Origin: Thiotrichales bacterium
GTDB taxonomy: Bacteria; Pseudomonadota; Gammaproteobacteria; Beggiatoales; Beggiatoaceae
Direction of reading: 5' to 3'
DNA: 35,158 nt
Assembly (NCBI GenBank): GCA_016744475.1
Contig: JADGEH010000047.1
Coordinates: 1-35,158 of the forward strand
The stretch's first letter is position 1. Each line of letters opens with the position of its first letter. A program made the translations under genes and the position numbers. Below, piece by piece: positions 1 through 8,401 of the stretch. The notes below the pieces were generated by a model. That model ran no database searches, was not told where the DNA came from, and saw only the letters and a list, made by a program, of their open reading frames with translations.

Positions 1-95
1 GACGTGTCGGGGCACCAGAATAGCGTCTCGCGCCCACTTAAGAAGTTCTAAGGGCAAGGAAGCCCGTGAACACCTCTTAAACGATGCGAGACACG
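1..95. other. Possible structured RNA segment, cut by the window edge
   Basis: This stretch has no credible ORF but shows nested complementary segments. GTCTCGC near 25-31 pairs with GCGAGAC near 87-93, TTAAGA near 39-44 pairs with TCTTAA near 76-81, and GGGC pairs with GCCC around a six-base AAGGAA loop (about 53-66). The order of the arms is consistent with one long interrupted stem. A small RNA or decayed repeat would both fit. I compared it mentally with 6S, 4.5S/SRP and tmRNA signature motifs and could not match it to any of them. It ends where the MITE remnant next to glyA begins, and the strand is unknown. Confidence 0.3.
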
Positions 96-96
96 T

Positions 97-148
97 TCCT
101 CAAAATGGCGAATTTTCGCTTCGATTCCCCATCTTCGTATAGGCTCTA
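97..148. repeat. Truncated copy of the GAGCCTATACGAA-type MITE
   Basis: The last ~50 bp match the right end of the full copy at 30827-30984, including the end TTCGTATAGGCTC followed by TA. The other end is missing. The terminal TA plus the first base of the element (read on the minus strand as TAG) is exactly the glyA stop codon. Confidence 0.75.
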
Positions 149-1402
149 AGCACCATAAACAGGAAATTGCGCACACAACGCTTCCACTTTGGCTTTAATC
201 TCTGCTTGTACCGCTGGGTTTTCAACATCATCCATCACATCACACATCCAGCCCGCCAATGCGCTACATTCTTCGGTTTTAAAACCGCGTGTGGTGACAG
301 CCGGCGTGCCGATGCGAATGCCACTGGTGACAAAAGGTGATTGAGGATCATTAGGCACAGCATTTTTATTCACTGTGATATTGGCATTGCCGAGTGCTGC
401 GTCAGCCACTTTACCCGTCATGTTTTTATCAATTAAATCAACTAAGAATAAATGGTTATCCGTGCCACCAGAGACGATCTTATAGCCGCGTTGTTGTAAG
501 ACTGTCGCCATTGCACGCGCATTATCGACCACTTGTTGTTGATAGGCTTTGAACTCAGGTTCTAAGGCCTCTTTAAAGGCCACGGCTTTTGCGGCAATCA
601 CATGCATCAAAGGCCCGCCTTGGGTGCCAGGGAATACCAAGGAATTAAGTTTCTTTTCAATCTCAGGATTGGCTTTAGCCAAAATGATCCCGCCGCGTGG
701 GCCGCGCAGGGTTTTATGCGTGGTGCTGGTGGTGACATCCGCAATACCCACCGGACTAGGATACACACCCGCCGCGACCAAACCCGCCACATGCGCCATA
801 TCCACCAAGAAATAAGCCCCGACTTTATCGGCTATTTCGCGCATCCGCGCCCAATCTACCACGCGGGAATAAGCGCTGAAACCACCAATCAACAGCTTCG
901 GTTGATGTTCTAACGCCAAGGCTTCCATCGCATCGTAATCAATCTCTCCGGTCTTTGCGTTCAAACCATATTGCACCGCATTAAAGATTTTGCCGGAAAA
1001 ATTCACTTTAGAACCGTGAGTTAGGTGCCCGCCGTCCGCCAAGCTCATGCCTAAAATCGTGTCGCCCGGTTGTAACAGGGCTAAATAAGCCGCTGCATTG
1101 GCTTGCGAACCCGAATGCGGCTGCACATTCGCATAGTCGGCACCAAACAATTGCTTAACGCGATCAATCGCCAATTGCTCAGCGACATCGACGTGCTCGC
1201 AGCCGCCGTAGTAGCGTTTGCTGGGATACCCTTCAGCGTATTTATTGGTTAGTACCGAGCCTTGCGCTTCCAGCACACGCGGGCTGGCATAGTTTTCTGA
1301 GGCGATCAGTTCAACATGAGATTCTTGACGGGTCAGTTCTGCCTGCATGGCGGCGGACAGTTCAGCGTCATAGTCGGCAATGGTCATTGATGGTGAAAAC
1401 AT
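146..1402 (-). CDS. glyA: Serine hydroxymethyltransferase
   Basis: This PLP-dependent cytosolic enzyme interconverts serine plus tetrahydrofolate with glycine plus 5,10-methylene-tetrahydrofolate, feeding one-carbon units to purine, thymidylate and methionine synthesis. The protein is 418 residues, the normal bacterial length, and the PLP-lysine motif [13 protein letters not shown] is present with the Schiff-base lysine at about residue 230. Other hallmarks are the N-terminal SENY segment and [14 protein letters not shown] chose the ATG at 1402 over an in-frame TTG at 1420 because an AGAGGG-like ribosome site sits about 8 nt upstream and family members start near [12 protein letters not shown]. 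The TAG stop is built from the end of the adjacent MITE. No partner gene is adjacent. Confidence 0.98.
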   Translation of the reverse strand: MFSPSMTIADYDAELSAAMQAELTRQESHVELIASENYASPRVLEAQGSVLTNKYAEGYPSKRYYGGCEHVDVAEQLAIDRVKQLFGADYANVQPHSGSQANAAAYLALLQPGDTILGMSLADGGHLTHGSKVNFSGKIFNAVQYGLNAKTGEIDYDAMEALALEHQPKLLIGGFSAYSRVVDWARMREIADKVGAYFLVDMAHVAGLVAAGVYPSPVGIADVTTSTTHKTLRGPRGGIILAKANPEIEKKLNSLVFPGTQGGPLMHVIAAKAVAFKEALEPEFKAYQQQVVDNARAMATVLQQRGYKIVSGGTDNHLFLVDLIDKNMTGKVADAALGNANITVNKNAVPNDPQSPFVTSGIRIGTPAVTTRGFKTEECSALAGWMCDVMDDVENPAVQAEIKAKVEALCAQFPVYGA

Positions 1403-1469
1403 GGGGATGCCCTCTAGCAAGTTGGATAAACGATAAGAAAGCCGCGCATTATAGCGGTAACGGCTCCAC

Positions 1470-1610
1470 TCACGTTATGCAAAATGTATTTAACTCTGAT
1501 CTTTTGTAGACTCGTAGGGTTTGCATCGCGTGCTGTTGACGTTGAAAACGATCATAGACTTGTTGCAAGGGATATTCATCGACTGCAAAGGCGTGAATTT
1601 TGGCCTGTTT
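1470..1610 (-). pseudogene. Possible C-terminal coding relic of unknown family
   Basis: On the minus strand this frame reads AEKQAKIHAFAVDEYPLQ followed by QVYDRFQRQQHAMQTLRVYK and then a TGA at 1470. The amino-acid composition is protein-like, with charged and aromatic residues in a helical pattern. Its upstream part runs into sequence resembling the GAGCCTATACGAA-type MITE (about 1603-1679) and no start codon is available. I do not recognise the family. A chance open frame is possible. Confidence 0.25.
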
Positions 1611-1679
1611 TTCCGCTTTTTCTCGTTCAATAGCCCGCTATTCGCCTCAAAACCACACCTTTTCGCTACGATGCCTACC
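1603..1679. repeat. Degenerate internal fragment of the GAGCCTATACGAA-type MITE
   Basis: The segment TTCCGCTTTTTCTCGTT followed by GCCCGCTATTCGCCTCAAAA closely matches the interior of the full element at 30827-30984, and TTTTCGCTACGATGCC resembles its right part. The terminal GAGCCTATACGAA ends are not preserved. Confidence 0.5.
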
Positions 1680-1880
1680 TCTCGCAACAAGTCTAATCAA
1701 CGGCAATCAGCGTTTGTTCTGGCACATTACCGTCTTGGTCGGGGCATAAGCTAATCCGAAATTGGAATATTGTGCGGTGCTTGCAGTGTTATCAAAGTCA
1801 GCAAAGATAAGGTGTTCCCCTGCTTTTTGTGGGGTGAAATAGCCTGAAATATATAGAGAAAATAAATCAGTTATACGATA

Positions 1881-1911
1881 GACCTGGCAGGTTTCAAAAA
1901 CCTGCCAGGTC
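1881..1911. repeat. Perfect palindromic hairpin, CCTGGCAGG type
   Basis: Two 14-base arms (GACCTGGCAGGTTT and its exact reverse complement) surround a 3-base loop. There is no T-run after either arm, so a dispersed REP-like hairpin is more likely than a canonical terminator. A related hairpin with different arm sequence but the same architecture lies at 16021-16051. Confidence 0.75.
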
Positions 1912-1954
1912 TTAACCACGATGTTCCAGTACCACTGAAATATTATCCCTATAT
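1912..1954. repeat. 43-base dispersed repeat, copy 1
   Basis: The segment starting TTAACCACGATG and containing GTACCACTGAAATATTATCC is repeated at 30986-31028 with only a few differences. In both places it directly follows another repeat: the hairpin here, and the MITE end there. Confidence 0.65.
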
Positions 1955-2102
1955 CACCGCACCATTAAATCGGTACAATATAGCCCACTCATCTGCTGTG
2001 TATAGCGAAATGACATCCGCGTTAAGCCCTTAACTACAACGCAAAGGGCGCGTCTCTTACGTTGTCTTTATCACTTAAACCTCATTTTTTACGGAGTCTC
2101 TT

Positions 2103-3164
2103 ATGCAAAAACTTGCATGGTTTTTTTCTTTTAGCCTGTTGTGTTGTTTTAATGCTTCAGCCGACATCACACTTAATCAAGCCTTAGAGAGTACCTTAAA
2201 ACAAGTCGTACAACCTGCATTTGCAGAATTTCATGCTGCGGCACAGGAGTTTGAACAACAAGCCCAAGATTTTGTTCAGCATACGGATAAACAACATTTA
2301 GAGAATACACGTACAGCTTGGAAAACATTGTCTCGCCGCTGGAATCAAGTCCGCTTGTATCGGTTTGGTCCATTAATAGGGGAAAGCTTAGTACCCGTGG
2401 CCTATTATTTTGATTCACAGTTGTTGAAAGGTAAAAATTTTAATAAAGCGATTCATCAAGATATTGCAGCCAGCATGAAAAGTACAGAATCGAATGTATC
2501 GGTTTTAGCACAGCATTTAGCACAGAAAAACTTTAAAGTGCAGGGTTTATTAGCCACTGAAATCTTATTATTTGATTCAACTTATAGCCTCACTGTCTAT
2601 CAAAATACTCTGCCACTGGCACGCTATCTACAAGCCCATGCACAAGTGTTAAGCCAACGTAGCCAAGTGCTCTCACAACAATGGCAAGACACTCAATATA
2701 TTCAACAATTATTAGCCGATCCCAAACACACTCAAAGCCTGTATTTTAATGCCTTATGGGACAGCTTGAGTTTTACTCATAAAGAAAGACTGAGCAGTTT
2801 GTTTAAAAAAGATAAAGTTTATCCGCATCGGGTAGAAGCTTTATATAGTCAATCTTCAAAAGAGAATTTATCCTCTTGGCTATATGCGGTTAAACAGGGT
2901 TTTCAAGCAGAGAAAAAAATTGGGTTTTATGCACTATTGGAGGCTTCGGGTTATGCCACAGGAGAATTCTTTATGATGCAATTAGAACAAGTGGATCAAG
3001 CCATTGAGGATTTACCCGCTTCTTTAAATAAAACTCTCAGCACTGACCCTGATAAAGTGAAATTAATAGCCACTCGTTTGCATACTACCATGGATACTTT
3101 TGCGCGTGATGTATTGAATATTTTAGAAGTGGATTTAGGGTTTAACTTTAATGATGGAGATTAA
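2103..3164 (+). CDS. Imelysin-family periplasmic protein
   Basis: This is a 353-residue exported protein with a clear signal peptide (hydrophobic 5-16, cleavage likely after ASA at residue 20). It has the helical imelysin/M75-like architecture, including the family segment GLLATEILLF at about 148-157, the counterpart of the GLPAxEYLLF motif. Known imelysin-like proteins are periplasmic or surface-attached and are linked to iron or haem handling. The proposed peptidase activity of the family is not well supported, so I assign no reaction. An upstream GGAG lies about 8 nt before the ATG. It stands alone, convergent with the HlyD-type gene. Iron-related function is inferred from the family only. 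Confidence 0.85.
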   Translation: MQKLAWFFSFSLLCCFNASADITLNQALESTLKQVVQPAFAEFHAAAQEFEQQAQDFVQHTDKQHLENTRTAWKTLSRRWNQVRLYRFGPLIGESLVPVAYYFDSQLLKGKNFNKAIHQDIAASMKSTESNVSVLAQHLAQKNFKVQGLLATEILLFDSTYSLTVYQNTLPLARYLQAHAQVLSQRSQVLSQQWQDTQYIQQLLADPKHTQSLYFNALWDSLSFTHKERLSSLFKKDKVYPHRVEALYSQSSKENLSSWLYAVKQGFQAEKKIGFYALLEASGYATGEFFMMQLEQVDQAIEDLPASLNKTLSTDPDKVKLIATRLHTTMDTFARDVLNILEVDLGFNFNDGD

Positions 3165-3341
3165 GAAATATAGTGATAATTCTTCACTGGTGTAATCCTC
3201 TGGCGGAGGAAGGGGTTTTAATTTCCCCCAAAGCAGATACCTTCCTTTGCTGTCCGTTATACCCATACGAGAACACAGTATTTTGCTGAGTTTAAGCCCC
3301 TCTTTTTGAGGGATTAATGGTTCCATCATTTCAGCGATCAT
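3165..3341 (-). pseudogene. Possible small-gene relic after the HlyD-type gene
   Basis: A minus-strand frame runs from the end of the adaptor gene towards the imelysin gene. It begins DLTIKVPESPLMIAEMMEP and includes GRYLLWGKLKPLPPPEDY. The LTIKVPES opening resembles the N-termini of small antitoxin-like proteins, but no start codon with a ribosome site precedes it. The first ATG is at 3341, and the frame would run into the imelysin gene before its stop at 3135. It may be a truncated gene or a chance frame. I do not recognise a family. Confidence 0.25.
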
Positions 3342-3372
3342 GAGTGGAGATTCAGGGACTTTTATCGTTAAA

Positions 3373-4611
3373 TCACAACGCCACTGCCGCCTTGCGCACT
3401 TTCAACCCCTCCATCGCATTCGGCAGATGAGTCAGAATAATCTGTGCACCTTCTTGCAGCGTTTCTGCGCGTACCAGGGTGAATGGCTCTTTGGCGGCGT
3501 TTTCATATTCGCCTAAACGTTCCACTGATTGTTGTTGCATACGCCCATTGACTAAGGTGTAGAGCTTGTCGTTGCCATAAATGGCTTCGTAAGGCACGGC
3601 GATCACTTGGTGCTGTGCAGGCAATTCCAAACGAATCTCTAAAAATCCGCCCAAACGCAGTGCTGATGCGCCTTCTTGCACGCGAAATAAAGCATCGGTG
3701 CCGCCGCTGTTGTTTTGCACTTCTCCGGCTAAACGGGCTAATTCCAGCTTGATCAGTTGGCCTTTGCTTTGTGCGGTGGCAACGAGTGTTTGTTGCTGTT
3801 GTAAGGCGTTAAATATGATGTGCAGATAGCGGGCGGGGATTTGTGAGCGGGCTTCTAAGGCTTGTGTGTCGTAAATGGATAACAACGGTGTGCCGATGCG
3901 CACACGCTCGCCTAGGGAGACGGGCACCCGCGCAATAATGCCGTCGAAAGGGGCTTTGATAAGGCTGCGTGCGAGGTCTAATTGAGCTAAATCTCGTTGC
4001 GCTTGTGCACGTTGTTGGCGGGCTTTAAGTTGTTTTAAGGTGACAGGGTGGTTGTTGATTTGTAATTGGCGAGCATTGACGATTAAGGCTTGACGCTCCA
4101 CGCCTTGCTGGGCTTCTTCAAGGGCGGAGGCTGAGGTGGCGCGTTGCTTTTTTAAGCTTTTGGCGCGTTCTGCGGCTTTTACACTGAGCTTGAGCAAGGT
4201 TTTTTCACGGGGCAAGGCTTTTAAGTGATTGGCATAGCTATTTTTTTCGCTGCTGATGGCAGCGCTGACATCCTCTAAATCGGCTTCGCGTTGTTGTAAG
4301 GCCAATTGCGCTTCGCGTTGATCCAGGCGCAATAACACGCTGCCCTTTGATACCGTATCACCTTCGCGCACGGCAATGTCTTGCACATCCGCGTTGATGG
4401 CGGCTGATAATTCTGCACTGTTCAGCGATTCAACGCGGGCATACAGTTGTAATTGAGGCGGTAGGCTTTGTAATTGCGCGGTCATCACTTCGACTGTCCA
4501 GGTTTTTTCTTCTGCCTCCACCGGAGTGCTTTGTGGCTTGCTTTTAATCAGTAAGACCGTAGCGCCAACGCCTAAACCCATGATGAGTAGAGCAATAATG
4601 ATTTTATTCAT
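3373..4611 (-). CDS. Efflux RND transporter periplasmic adaptor (HlyD/MFP family)
   Basis: This is a 412-residue membrane-fusion protein that would bridge an inner-membrane RND pump and an outer-membrane channel. It has an N-terminal membrane anchor (about residues 3-22), a split biotinyl-lipoyl domain (VQDIAVREGDTVSKGSVL and later RSLIKAPFDGIIARVPV), a long intervening alpha-helical hairpin, then beta-barrel and membrane-proximal segments. I use the ATG at 4611, which has GAGGTT just upstream, rather than the in-frame start at 4671. It is odd that no RND pump or TolC gene follows, since the next gene downstream is the convergent imelysin gene. It is divergent from purC across 71 bp, so the two promoters must be close or overlapping. 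Confidence 0.9.
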   Translation of the reverse strand: MNKIIIALLIMGLGVGATVLLIKSKPQSTPVEAEEKTWTVEVMTAQLQSLPPQLQLYARVESLNSAELSAAINADVQDIAVREGDTVSKGSVLLRLDQREAQLALQQREADLEDVSAAISSEKNSYANHLKALPREKTLLKLSVKAAERAKSLKKQRATSASALEEAQQGVERQALIVNARQLQINNHPVTLKQLKARQQRAQAQRDLAQLDLARSLIKAPFDGIIARVPVSLGERVRIGTPLLSIYDTQALEARSQIPARYLHIIFNALQQQQTLVATAQSKGQLIKLELARLAGEVQNNSGGTDALFRVQEGASALRLGGFLEIRLELPAQHQVIAVPYEAIYGNDKLYTLVNGRMQQQSVERLGEYENAAKEPFTLVRAETLQEGAQIILTHLPNAMEGLKVRKAAVAL

Positions 4612-4682
4612 AACAACCTCGTGATTTTCCAGCAATGATTCTGATAAGATAGCCTGTTTTTTCTTAAGCATAGGAAGGACAT

Positions 4683-5570
4683 ATGCCGCAAGCCACTTTA
4701 TATGATTCCCACCTGACCAGCCTGACTCTGATTCAAAAAGGTAAGGTACGGGATATTTATGCGATTGATGAGCAACACATGCTGATCGTGACCACTGATC
4801 GCCTGTCCGCTTTTGACGTGATTTTAACCGATCCGATTCCTGGCAAGGGGACGGTATTAACCACGGTGTCTAATTTCTGGTTTGAATTTAGCCGTGACTT
4901 AATGCCCAATCATCTGGCGGATTTGAGCTTAGACAGCGTGTTACCCGACCCACAAGAACGTGCTCAAGTGGAAGGCCGCGCCATTGTTGTGCGCAAGCTG
5001 AAGCCGCTGCCCGTAGAAGCCATTGTACGTGGTTATATTGTCGGTTCGGGCTGGAAAGATTATCAAAAAACGGGTGCCATTTGCGGGATTGAATTGCCTC
5101 AAGGTCTGGGTTTAGCCGATAAACTGGAGCAACCCATTTACACGCCTTCGACTAAAGCAGCCGTGGGCGATCATGATGAAAATGTGGATTTTGCGCATAC
5201 GGTCAAACTATTAGGTACCGAGTTGGCTGAAAAAGTCCGTGATGCGAGCCTCAATATTTATCAAAAAGCCCGTGATTACGCCGCACAACGCGGTATCATC
5301 ATTGCTGATACCAAGTTTGAATTCGGCTTAGATGAAGCCGGACAACTGGTGTTAATTGATGAAGTGCTGACACCGGATTCCTCGCGTTTTTGGCCTGCGG
5401 ATCAATATCAACCGGGTGTCAATCCGCCCAGTTTTGATAAGCAATTTGTACGTGATTATCTGGAAACACTGGATTGGAATAAGCAGTCTCCCGCACCTGC
5501 TTTACCCACTGACATTATTGAAAAAACGGCGGCAAAATACGCTGAAGCCCAAACCCGCCTGCTGGGCTAA
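4683..5570 (+). CDS. purC: Phosphoribosylaminoimidazole-succinocarboxamide synthase
   Basis: SAICAR synthase joins CAIR and aspartate with ATP in step seven or eight of de novo purine synthesis in the cytosol. The 295-residue protein belongs to the longer form of the family (E. coli PurC is ~237). It shows the opening [11 protein letters not shown], the segment [11 protein letters not shown], the central [17 protein letters not shown], and the nucleotide/aspartate region [26 protein letters not shown] precedes the ATG at good spacing. It is a single gene followed by a hairpin at 5591-5622. No other pur genes are in the window. Confidence 0.97.
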   Translation: MPQATLYDSHLTSLTLIQKGKVRDIYAIDEQHMLIVTTDRLSAFDVILTDPIPGKGTVLTTVSNFWFEFSRDLMPNHLADLSLDSVLPDPQERAQVEGRAIVVRKLKPLPVEAIVRGYIVGSGWKDYQKTGAICGIELPQGLGLADKLEQPIYTPSTKAAVGDHDENVDFAHTVKLLGTELAEKVRDASLNIYQKARDYAAQRGIIIADTKFEFGLDEAGQLVLIDEVLTPDSSRFWPADQYQPGVNPPSFDKQFVRDYLETLDWNKQSPAPALPTDIIEKTAAKYAEAQTRLLG

Positions 5571-5590
5571 TGCTGGCATTTTGTAAAGCA

Positions 5591-5622
5591 GCTCACAGGC
5601 GCGTCAACGCATCGCTGTGAGC
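5591..5622 (+). terminator. Hairpin after purC, possible terminator
   Basis: The arms GCTCACAG and CTGTGAGC enclose 16 bases, starting 21 nt after the purC stop. The following CTTTGCTC is only weakly T-rich, so Rho-independent termination is plausible but not certain. Confidence 0.45.
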
Positions 5623-5688
5623 CTTTGCTCATCTGAGTTGTAGAATTTTAGGGATAACGGTTTAAAACGGTGATCCCTCACATTGGAG

Positions 5689-5705
5689 CCTGACAGCGTG
5701 TCAGG
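5689..5705. repeat. Short palindrome upstream of the ypjD-like gene
   Basis: CCTGACA and TGTCAGG flank a GCG loop, 45 nt before the start codon of the next gene. It could be an operator or a leader hairpin. The sequence gives no further clue. Confidence 0.35.
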
Positions 5706-5749
5706 TCTTCTCCCCTCCCGCAGGCACACCACTGATATTTGAGAGGTTT

Positions 5750-6556
5750 ATGATGCTTGCCAGCCTGCTGACTATCGGCTTTTATCTAGCCGCCACTTCA
5801 CGTTTATCCTTTATTCAAGGCAGCCATTCGGTTCACTCCTCGCGTAATCGCCAACTTTTTATAGGCTTTGCGCTATTCGCTATCGTGCTGCACACCGGCT
5901 TGCTGTATCACAGCACGCACGGCGATACAGGCATGATTAACCTCAGTTTTTTTAATGCCATCTCCATGATTGCCTGGTTATTAGCGATTCTAGTCGTGTT
6001 AGTCACTTGGCTCAAAGGACTCGACAACCTCGCCATCATCTTATTTCCTATGGCGGCCTTAAGTGTCGGATTATCCAGCTATTTTCCCGCTACGCGATTT
6101 TTACCAGAACACCTACCGCTGGGCGTAACCTTCCATATCCTAGTGTCTATTTTTGCCTACAGCCTACTCAGCCTTGCCGCCTTACAAGCCTTATTTATGG
6201 CGGTGCAAGATTACTATTTACGGCATAAAAAACCGCTCAAAGTCATGCGCCATTTGCCGCCTTTGCAAGTCATGGAAACCTTATTATTCCAATTTATTAA
6301 CATCGGTTTTGTACTGCTCACCTTAAGCCTGCTGAGCGGCATCTTCTTTTTGCAAGACATCTTTGCCCAACATTTGGTTCACAAAACCTTACTCTCCATT
6401 TTAGCTTGGCTAGTGTTCGCTGGATTACTCTGGGGACGTTGGCAATATGGCTGGCGAGGACGCACCGTGCTGCAATGGATACTCAGCGGTTTTCTGGTGC
6501 TGATGTTGGCCTACTTCGGTAGCAAACTGGTGCTCGAACTGATTTTACACCGCTGA
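5750..6556 (+). CDS. ypjD: CcsA/YpjD-like cytochrome c assembly family membrane protein
   Basis: This is a 268-residue protein with about eight hydrophobic segments, matching the inner-membrane YpjD/HemX-type branch of the cytochrome c assembly (CcsA) superfamily. Examples are YLAATSRLSFI at the start, ITFHILVSIFAYSLLSLAALQAL-like helices in the middle, and a C-terminal pair of helices. Family members relate to haem handling for cytochrome c maturation, but the molecular role of YpjD itself is unsettled. GAGAGG lies a few bases before tandem ATG codons (5750 and 5753), so the exact start may differ by one residue. It is followed after 29 bp by rraA, probably co-transcribed. In many gammaproteobacteria ypjD lies beside ffh, which is not seen here. 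Confidence 0.85.
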   Translation: MMLASLLTIGFYLAATSRLSFIQGSHSVHSSRNRQLFIGFALFAIVLHTGLLYHSTHGDTGMINLSFFNAISMIAWLLAILVVLVTWLKGLDNLAIILFPMAALSVGLSSYFPATRFLPEHLPLGVTFHILVSIFAYSLLSLAALQALFMAVQDYYLRHKKPLKVMRHLPPLQVMETLLFQFINIGFVLLTLSLLSGIFFLQDIFAQHLVHKTLLSILAWLVFAGLLWGRWQYGWRGRTVLQWILSGFLVLMLAYFGSKLVLELILHR

Positions 6557-6585
6557 TCCATTTCTATTTTTCAAGGAGCCACACG

Positions 6586-7062
6586 ATGTATTTAACTGCT
6601 GATTTATGTGATGAATTTTCCTCACAAATACGCATTGCCGAACCTATTTTTAAAGCCTATGGCGCATTGCCCGGTTTTGCCGGAGAGATTCATACCGTCA
6701 AAGTGCATGAAGACAATGTATTGGTCAAAGCTGAATTGGAAAAAACCGTAGATGGCGGCGTTTTAGTGGTTGATGGCGGGGCTTCTTTGCGTTGCGCTCT
6801 GGTCGGTGACAATCTTGCCAATATGGCGGTTGAAAATGGCTGGGCGGGAATTATCGTCTACGGTTGCATTCGTGATTCCGCCGAAATATCCGGCATCAAT
6901 ATCGGCATTAAAGCCCTCAACACCCATCCGCTCAAAAGCGTCAAAAAAGGCCGTGGCGATGTGGATGTACCCGTCACTTTTGCAGGTGTCACCTTCTTCC
7001 CTGGTCAATACGTCTATGCCGATAGCGACGGCGTGATCGTCGCAAAACAGCGCCTCAAATAA
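6586..7062 (+). CDS. rraA: Ribonuclease E activity regulator RraA family protein
   Basis: This is a 158-residue cytosolic protein of the RraA family. The conserved core includes VVDGGASLRCALVGDNLANM and then GWAGIIVYGCIRDSAEI, with the C-terminal GVTFFPGQYVYADSDGVIVA. Enterobacterial RraA binds RNase E and damps its activity, while close homologues act as 4-hydroxy-4-methyl-2-oxoglutarate/oxaloacetate aldolases using the G-D-N-L and R-D residues, which are all present. Sequence alone does not separate the two roles. AAGGAG lies about 8 nt before the ATG. It is in a probable operon with the upstream ypjD-like gene. Confidence 0.93.
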   Translation: MYLTADLCDEFSSQIRIAEPIFKAYGALPGFAGEIHTVKVHEDNVLVKAELEKTVDGGVLVVDGGASLRCALVGDNLANMAVENGWAGIIVYGCIRDSAEISGINIGIKALNTHPLKSVKKGRGDVDVPVTFAGVTFFPGQYVYADSDGVIVAKQRLK

Positions 7063-7091
7063 ATCCCATTAGACGGGTTGTGAGGGATAGG

Positions 7092-7140
7092 CATCGTAGC
7101 GAATGCAGTCGATGCAACCCTCTTCATATAGACTCTTAGC
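7092..7140. repeat. Possible decayed end of the GAGCCTATACGAA-type MITE
   Basis: CCCTCTTCATATAGACTCTTA just before bioC resembles the MITE end CCCATCTTCGTATAGGCTCTTA with several substitutions. The resemblance is short, so it could be chance. Confidence 0.3.
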
Positions 7141-7159
7141 GCTCAAATCTTTGAGCGCT
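7138..7159. terminator. Perfect hairpin overlapping the bioC 3' end
   Basis: AGCGCTCAAA and its exact reverse complement TTTGAGCGCT surround 2 bases. The palindrome covers the bioC stop region and lies between the convergent rraA and bioC genes, so it could serve as a bidirectional stop, though no long T-run follows on either side. Confidence 0.5.
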
Positions 7160-8030
7160 GCAACATCTCCAGCGGAATCTTCACACTCCCATCGGTTTGC
7201 CGCTGCTGCCCCGGAAAAGCCGCCCCCTGCGCATACCCATAAATCACCTCATAAGTCGCAGGAATCCGCCCATCCGCCTGCTGATACTGGCGATAATTCT
7301 CAACAAGCTGCTGATATTTGCGCCTACCCAACAAACCACGCGAACGCAAACTCAGCGCATTTTGCGCCCCAATCTTCTTCAAATGCCGCAATGCCGCCGG
7401 CACATCCGCAAACGTCAGTGTCAACCAATCCACATCCATCACCGCTTGGCGCAAACCCGCTTGCGTCATCGCATCGCCCAACACATGCAAATCCGTGAAA
7501 TCATTCACATGCGGGGCTTGATCCAGCGCCGCCCAACTATTGCGCAATTCTTCCAAAGTGCCCGGCCCAAAGCTAGTAAATAACAGCACCCCATCAGGCT
7601 TCAACACACGCGCACATTCCGCAAAAAACTGCGCCTCATCGCTACACCATTGCAGCATCAAATTCGACATCAGCACATCCACCGAATTCGTAGCGAGAGG
7701 CAAATGCGCCGCATCCGCACAGCAAAAGTGCTGGCGAGAAAACCAGCGCGGCGCTTGCTGCTGGGCTTCCTGCAACATCGCTGTCGCAATATCCAGCGCA
7801 TACACCTGCGCCTTCGGGTAATGCTCCGCCAACAGGCGCGTCAATCCGCCCGTACCACAGCCCACATCGACAATGCATTGTGGAGAAACGTGCGGGGGTA
7901 AGCGCTCAAACAATCGGCTAGCGACTTCTTTTTGCAAACGAGCTTCAGCTTCGTATCGAGGAGCGGCTTGATTAAAATCCGCCATCATGCGGGCTTGATC
8001 AATCGGGGAGGTGCGTTCAGGTGTTGTCAT
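7143..8030 (-). CDS. bioC: Malonyl-[acyl-carrier protein] O-methyltransferase
   Basis: This SAM-dependent methyltransferase would methylate malonyl-ACP to start pimeloyl synthesis for biotin. The 295-residue protein has the BioC opening ADFNQAAPRYE, the SAM motif I VDVGCGTGGLTRLL (about 54-67), an acidic motif II after VYALDIATAML, and the LMLQWCSD segment typical of BioC. I chose the ATG at 8030. The longer frame to 8129 would add residues that do not resemble the family. No other bio genes are next to it in the window, so the biotin operon is split or lies elsewhere. The gene is divergent from the yefM-yoeB pair. Confidence 0.9.
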   Translation of the reverse strand: MTTPERTSPIDQARMMADFNQAAPRYEAEARLQKEVASRLFERLPPHVSPQCIVDVGCGTGGLTRLLAEHYPKAQVYALDIATAMLQEAQQQAPRWFSRQHFCCADAAHLPLATNSVDVLMSNLMLQWCSDEAQFFAECARVLKPDGVLLFTSFGPGTLEELRNSWAALDQAPHVNDFTDLHVLGDAMTQAGLRQAVMDVDWLTLTFADVPAALRHLKKIGAQNALSLRSRGLLGRRKYQQLVENYRQYQQADGRIPATYEVIYGYAQGAAFPGQQRQTDGSVKIPLEMLQRSKI

Positions 8031-8099
8031 GCCGCAATGGTAGTGGATGAAGCCGCCAGCCTTCAAGCGTTGCGGGAGAAAAAGCTCGCAGGAGAGAGG

Positions 8100-8149
8100 A
8101 CTGATGTTACATAATATATTGATATACACATCGATATTAGGAGAGGGCT
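8100..8149 (+). promoter_or_regulatory. Probable yefM-yoeB promoter/operator
   Basis: This AT-rich stretch contains TAATATATTGATATA and a partly symmetric TGATATACACATCGATATTA just before the GGAGAGGGC ribosome site. Autoregulation by YefM binding near its own promoter is the rule for this family. The exact boxes are not resolvable by eye. Confidence 0.4.
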
Positions 8150-8401
8150 ATGGACGCTATAAGCTACAGCGCAGCACAGGCTAACTTAGCAAAAACTATG
8201 GAAAAAGTGTGTAATGAACATACCCCAGTGATGATTACTCGACAGAAAGAATCTCCCGTAGTCATGATTTCACTAGAAGATTTCCAGGCTATAGAAGAAA
8301 CCGCATACTTGTTACGCTCCTCTGCAAATGCTCAACATTTATTGCAATCGATAGCCGAGCTTGAATCTGGAGGGGGTAGTGAACGTGAGTTAATCGAATG
8401 A
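8150..8401 (+). CDS. yefM: YefM-type antitoxin (Phd/YefM family)
   Basis: This is an 83-residue antitoxin with the standard YefM opening ISYSAAQANLAKTMEKVCNE and the segment TRQKESPVVMISLEDFQAIEET. The N-terminal half would form the DNA-binding dimer that represses the operon, and the C-terminal tail (after about residue 60) would wrap the toxin. GGAGAGGG precedes the ATG. The stop overlaps the toxin start by 4 bases (ATGA), so the pair is translationally coupled. All family-defining features are intact. Confidence 0.95.
   Translation: MDAISYSAAQANLAKTMEKVCNEHTPVMITRQKESPVVMISLEDFQAIEETAYLLRSSANAQHLLQSIAELESGGGSERELIE

Larger units (their letters stand above)
1403..2102. other. Repeat-rich intergenic region with possible coding relics
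   Basis: No intact gene is supported in these 700 bases. They contain a degenerate internal piece of the GAGCCTATACGAA-type MITE (about 1603-1679), a perfect 31-base hairpin (1881-1911) and a 43-base segment shared with 30986-31028. Two minus-strand stretches read like protein fragments: one ends in a stop at 1470 and contains AVDEYPLQQVYDRFQR, and one at about 1707-1860 contains GYFTPQKAGEHLIFADFD. Both lack starts and neighbouring domains, so they may be gene relics. Confidence 0.5.

Noticed and set aside
549-913. Open frames on the plus strand inside glyA
   Set aside because: They lie antisense to a strongly supported glyA, and their translations show no domain-like pattern.
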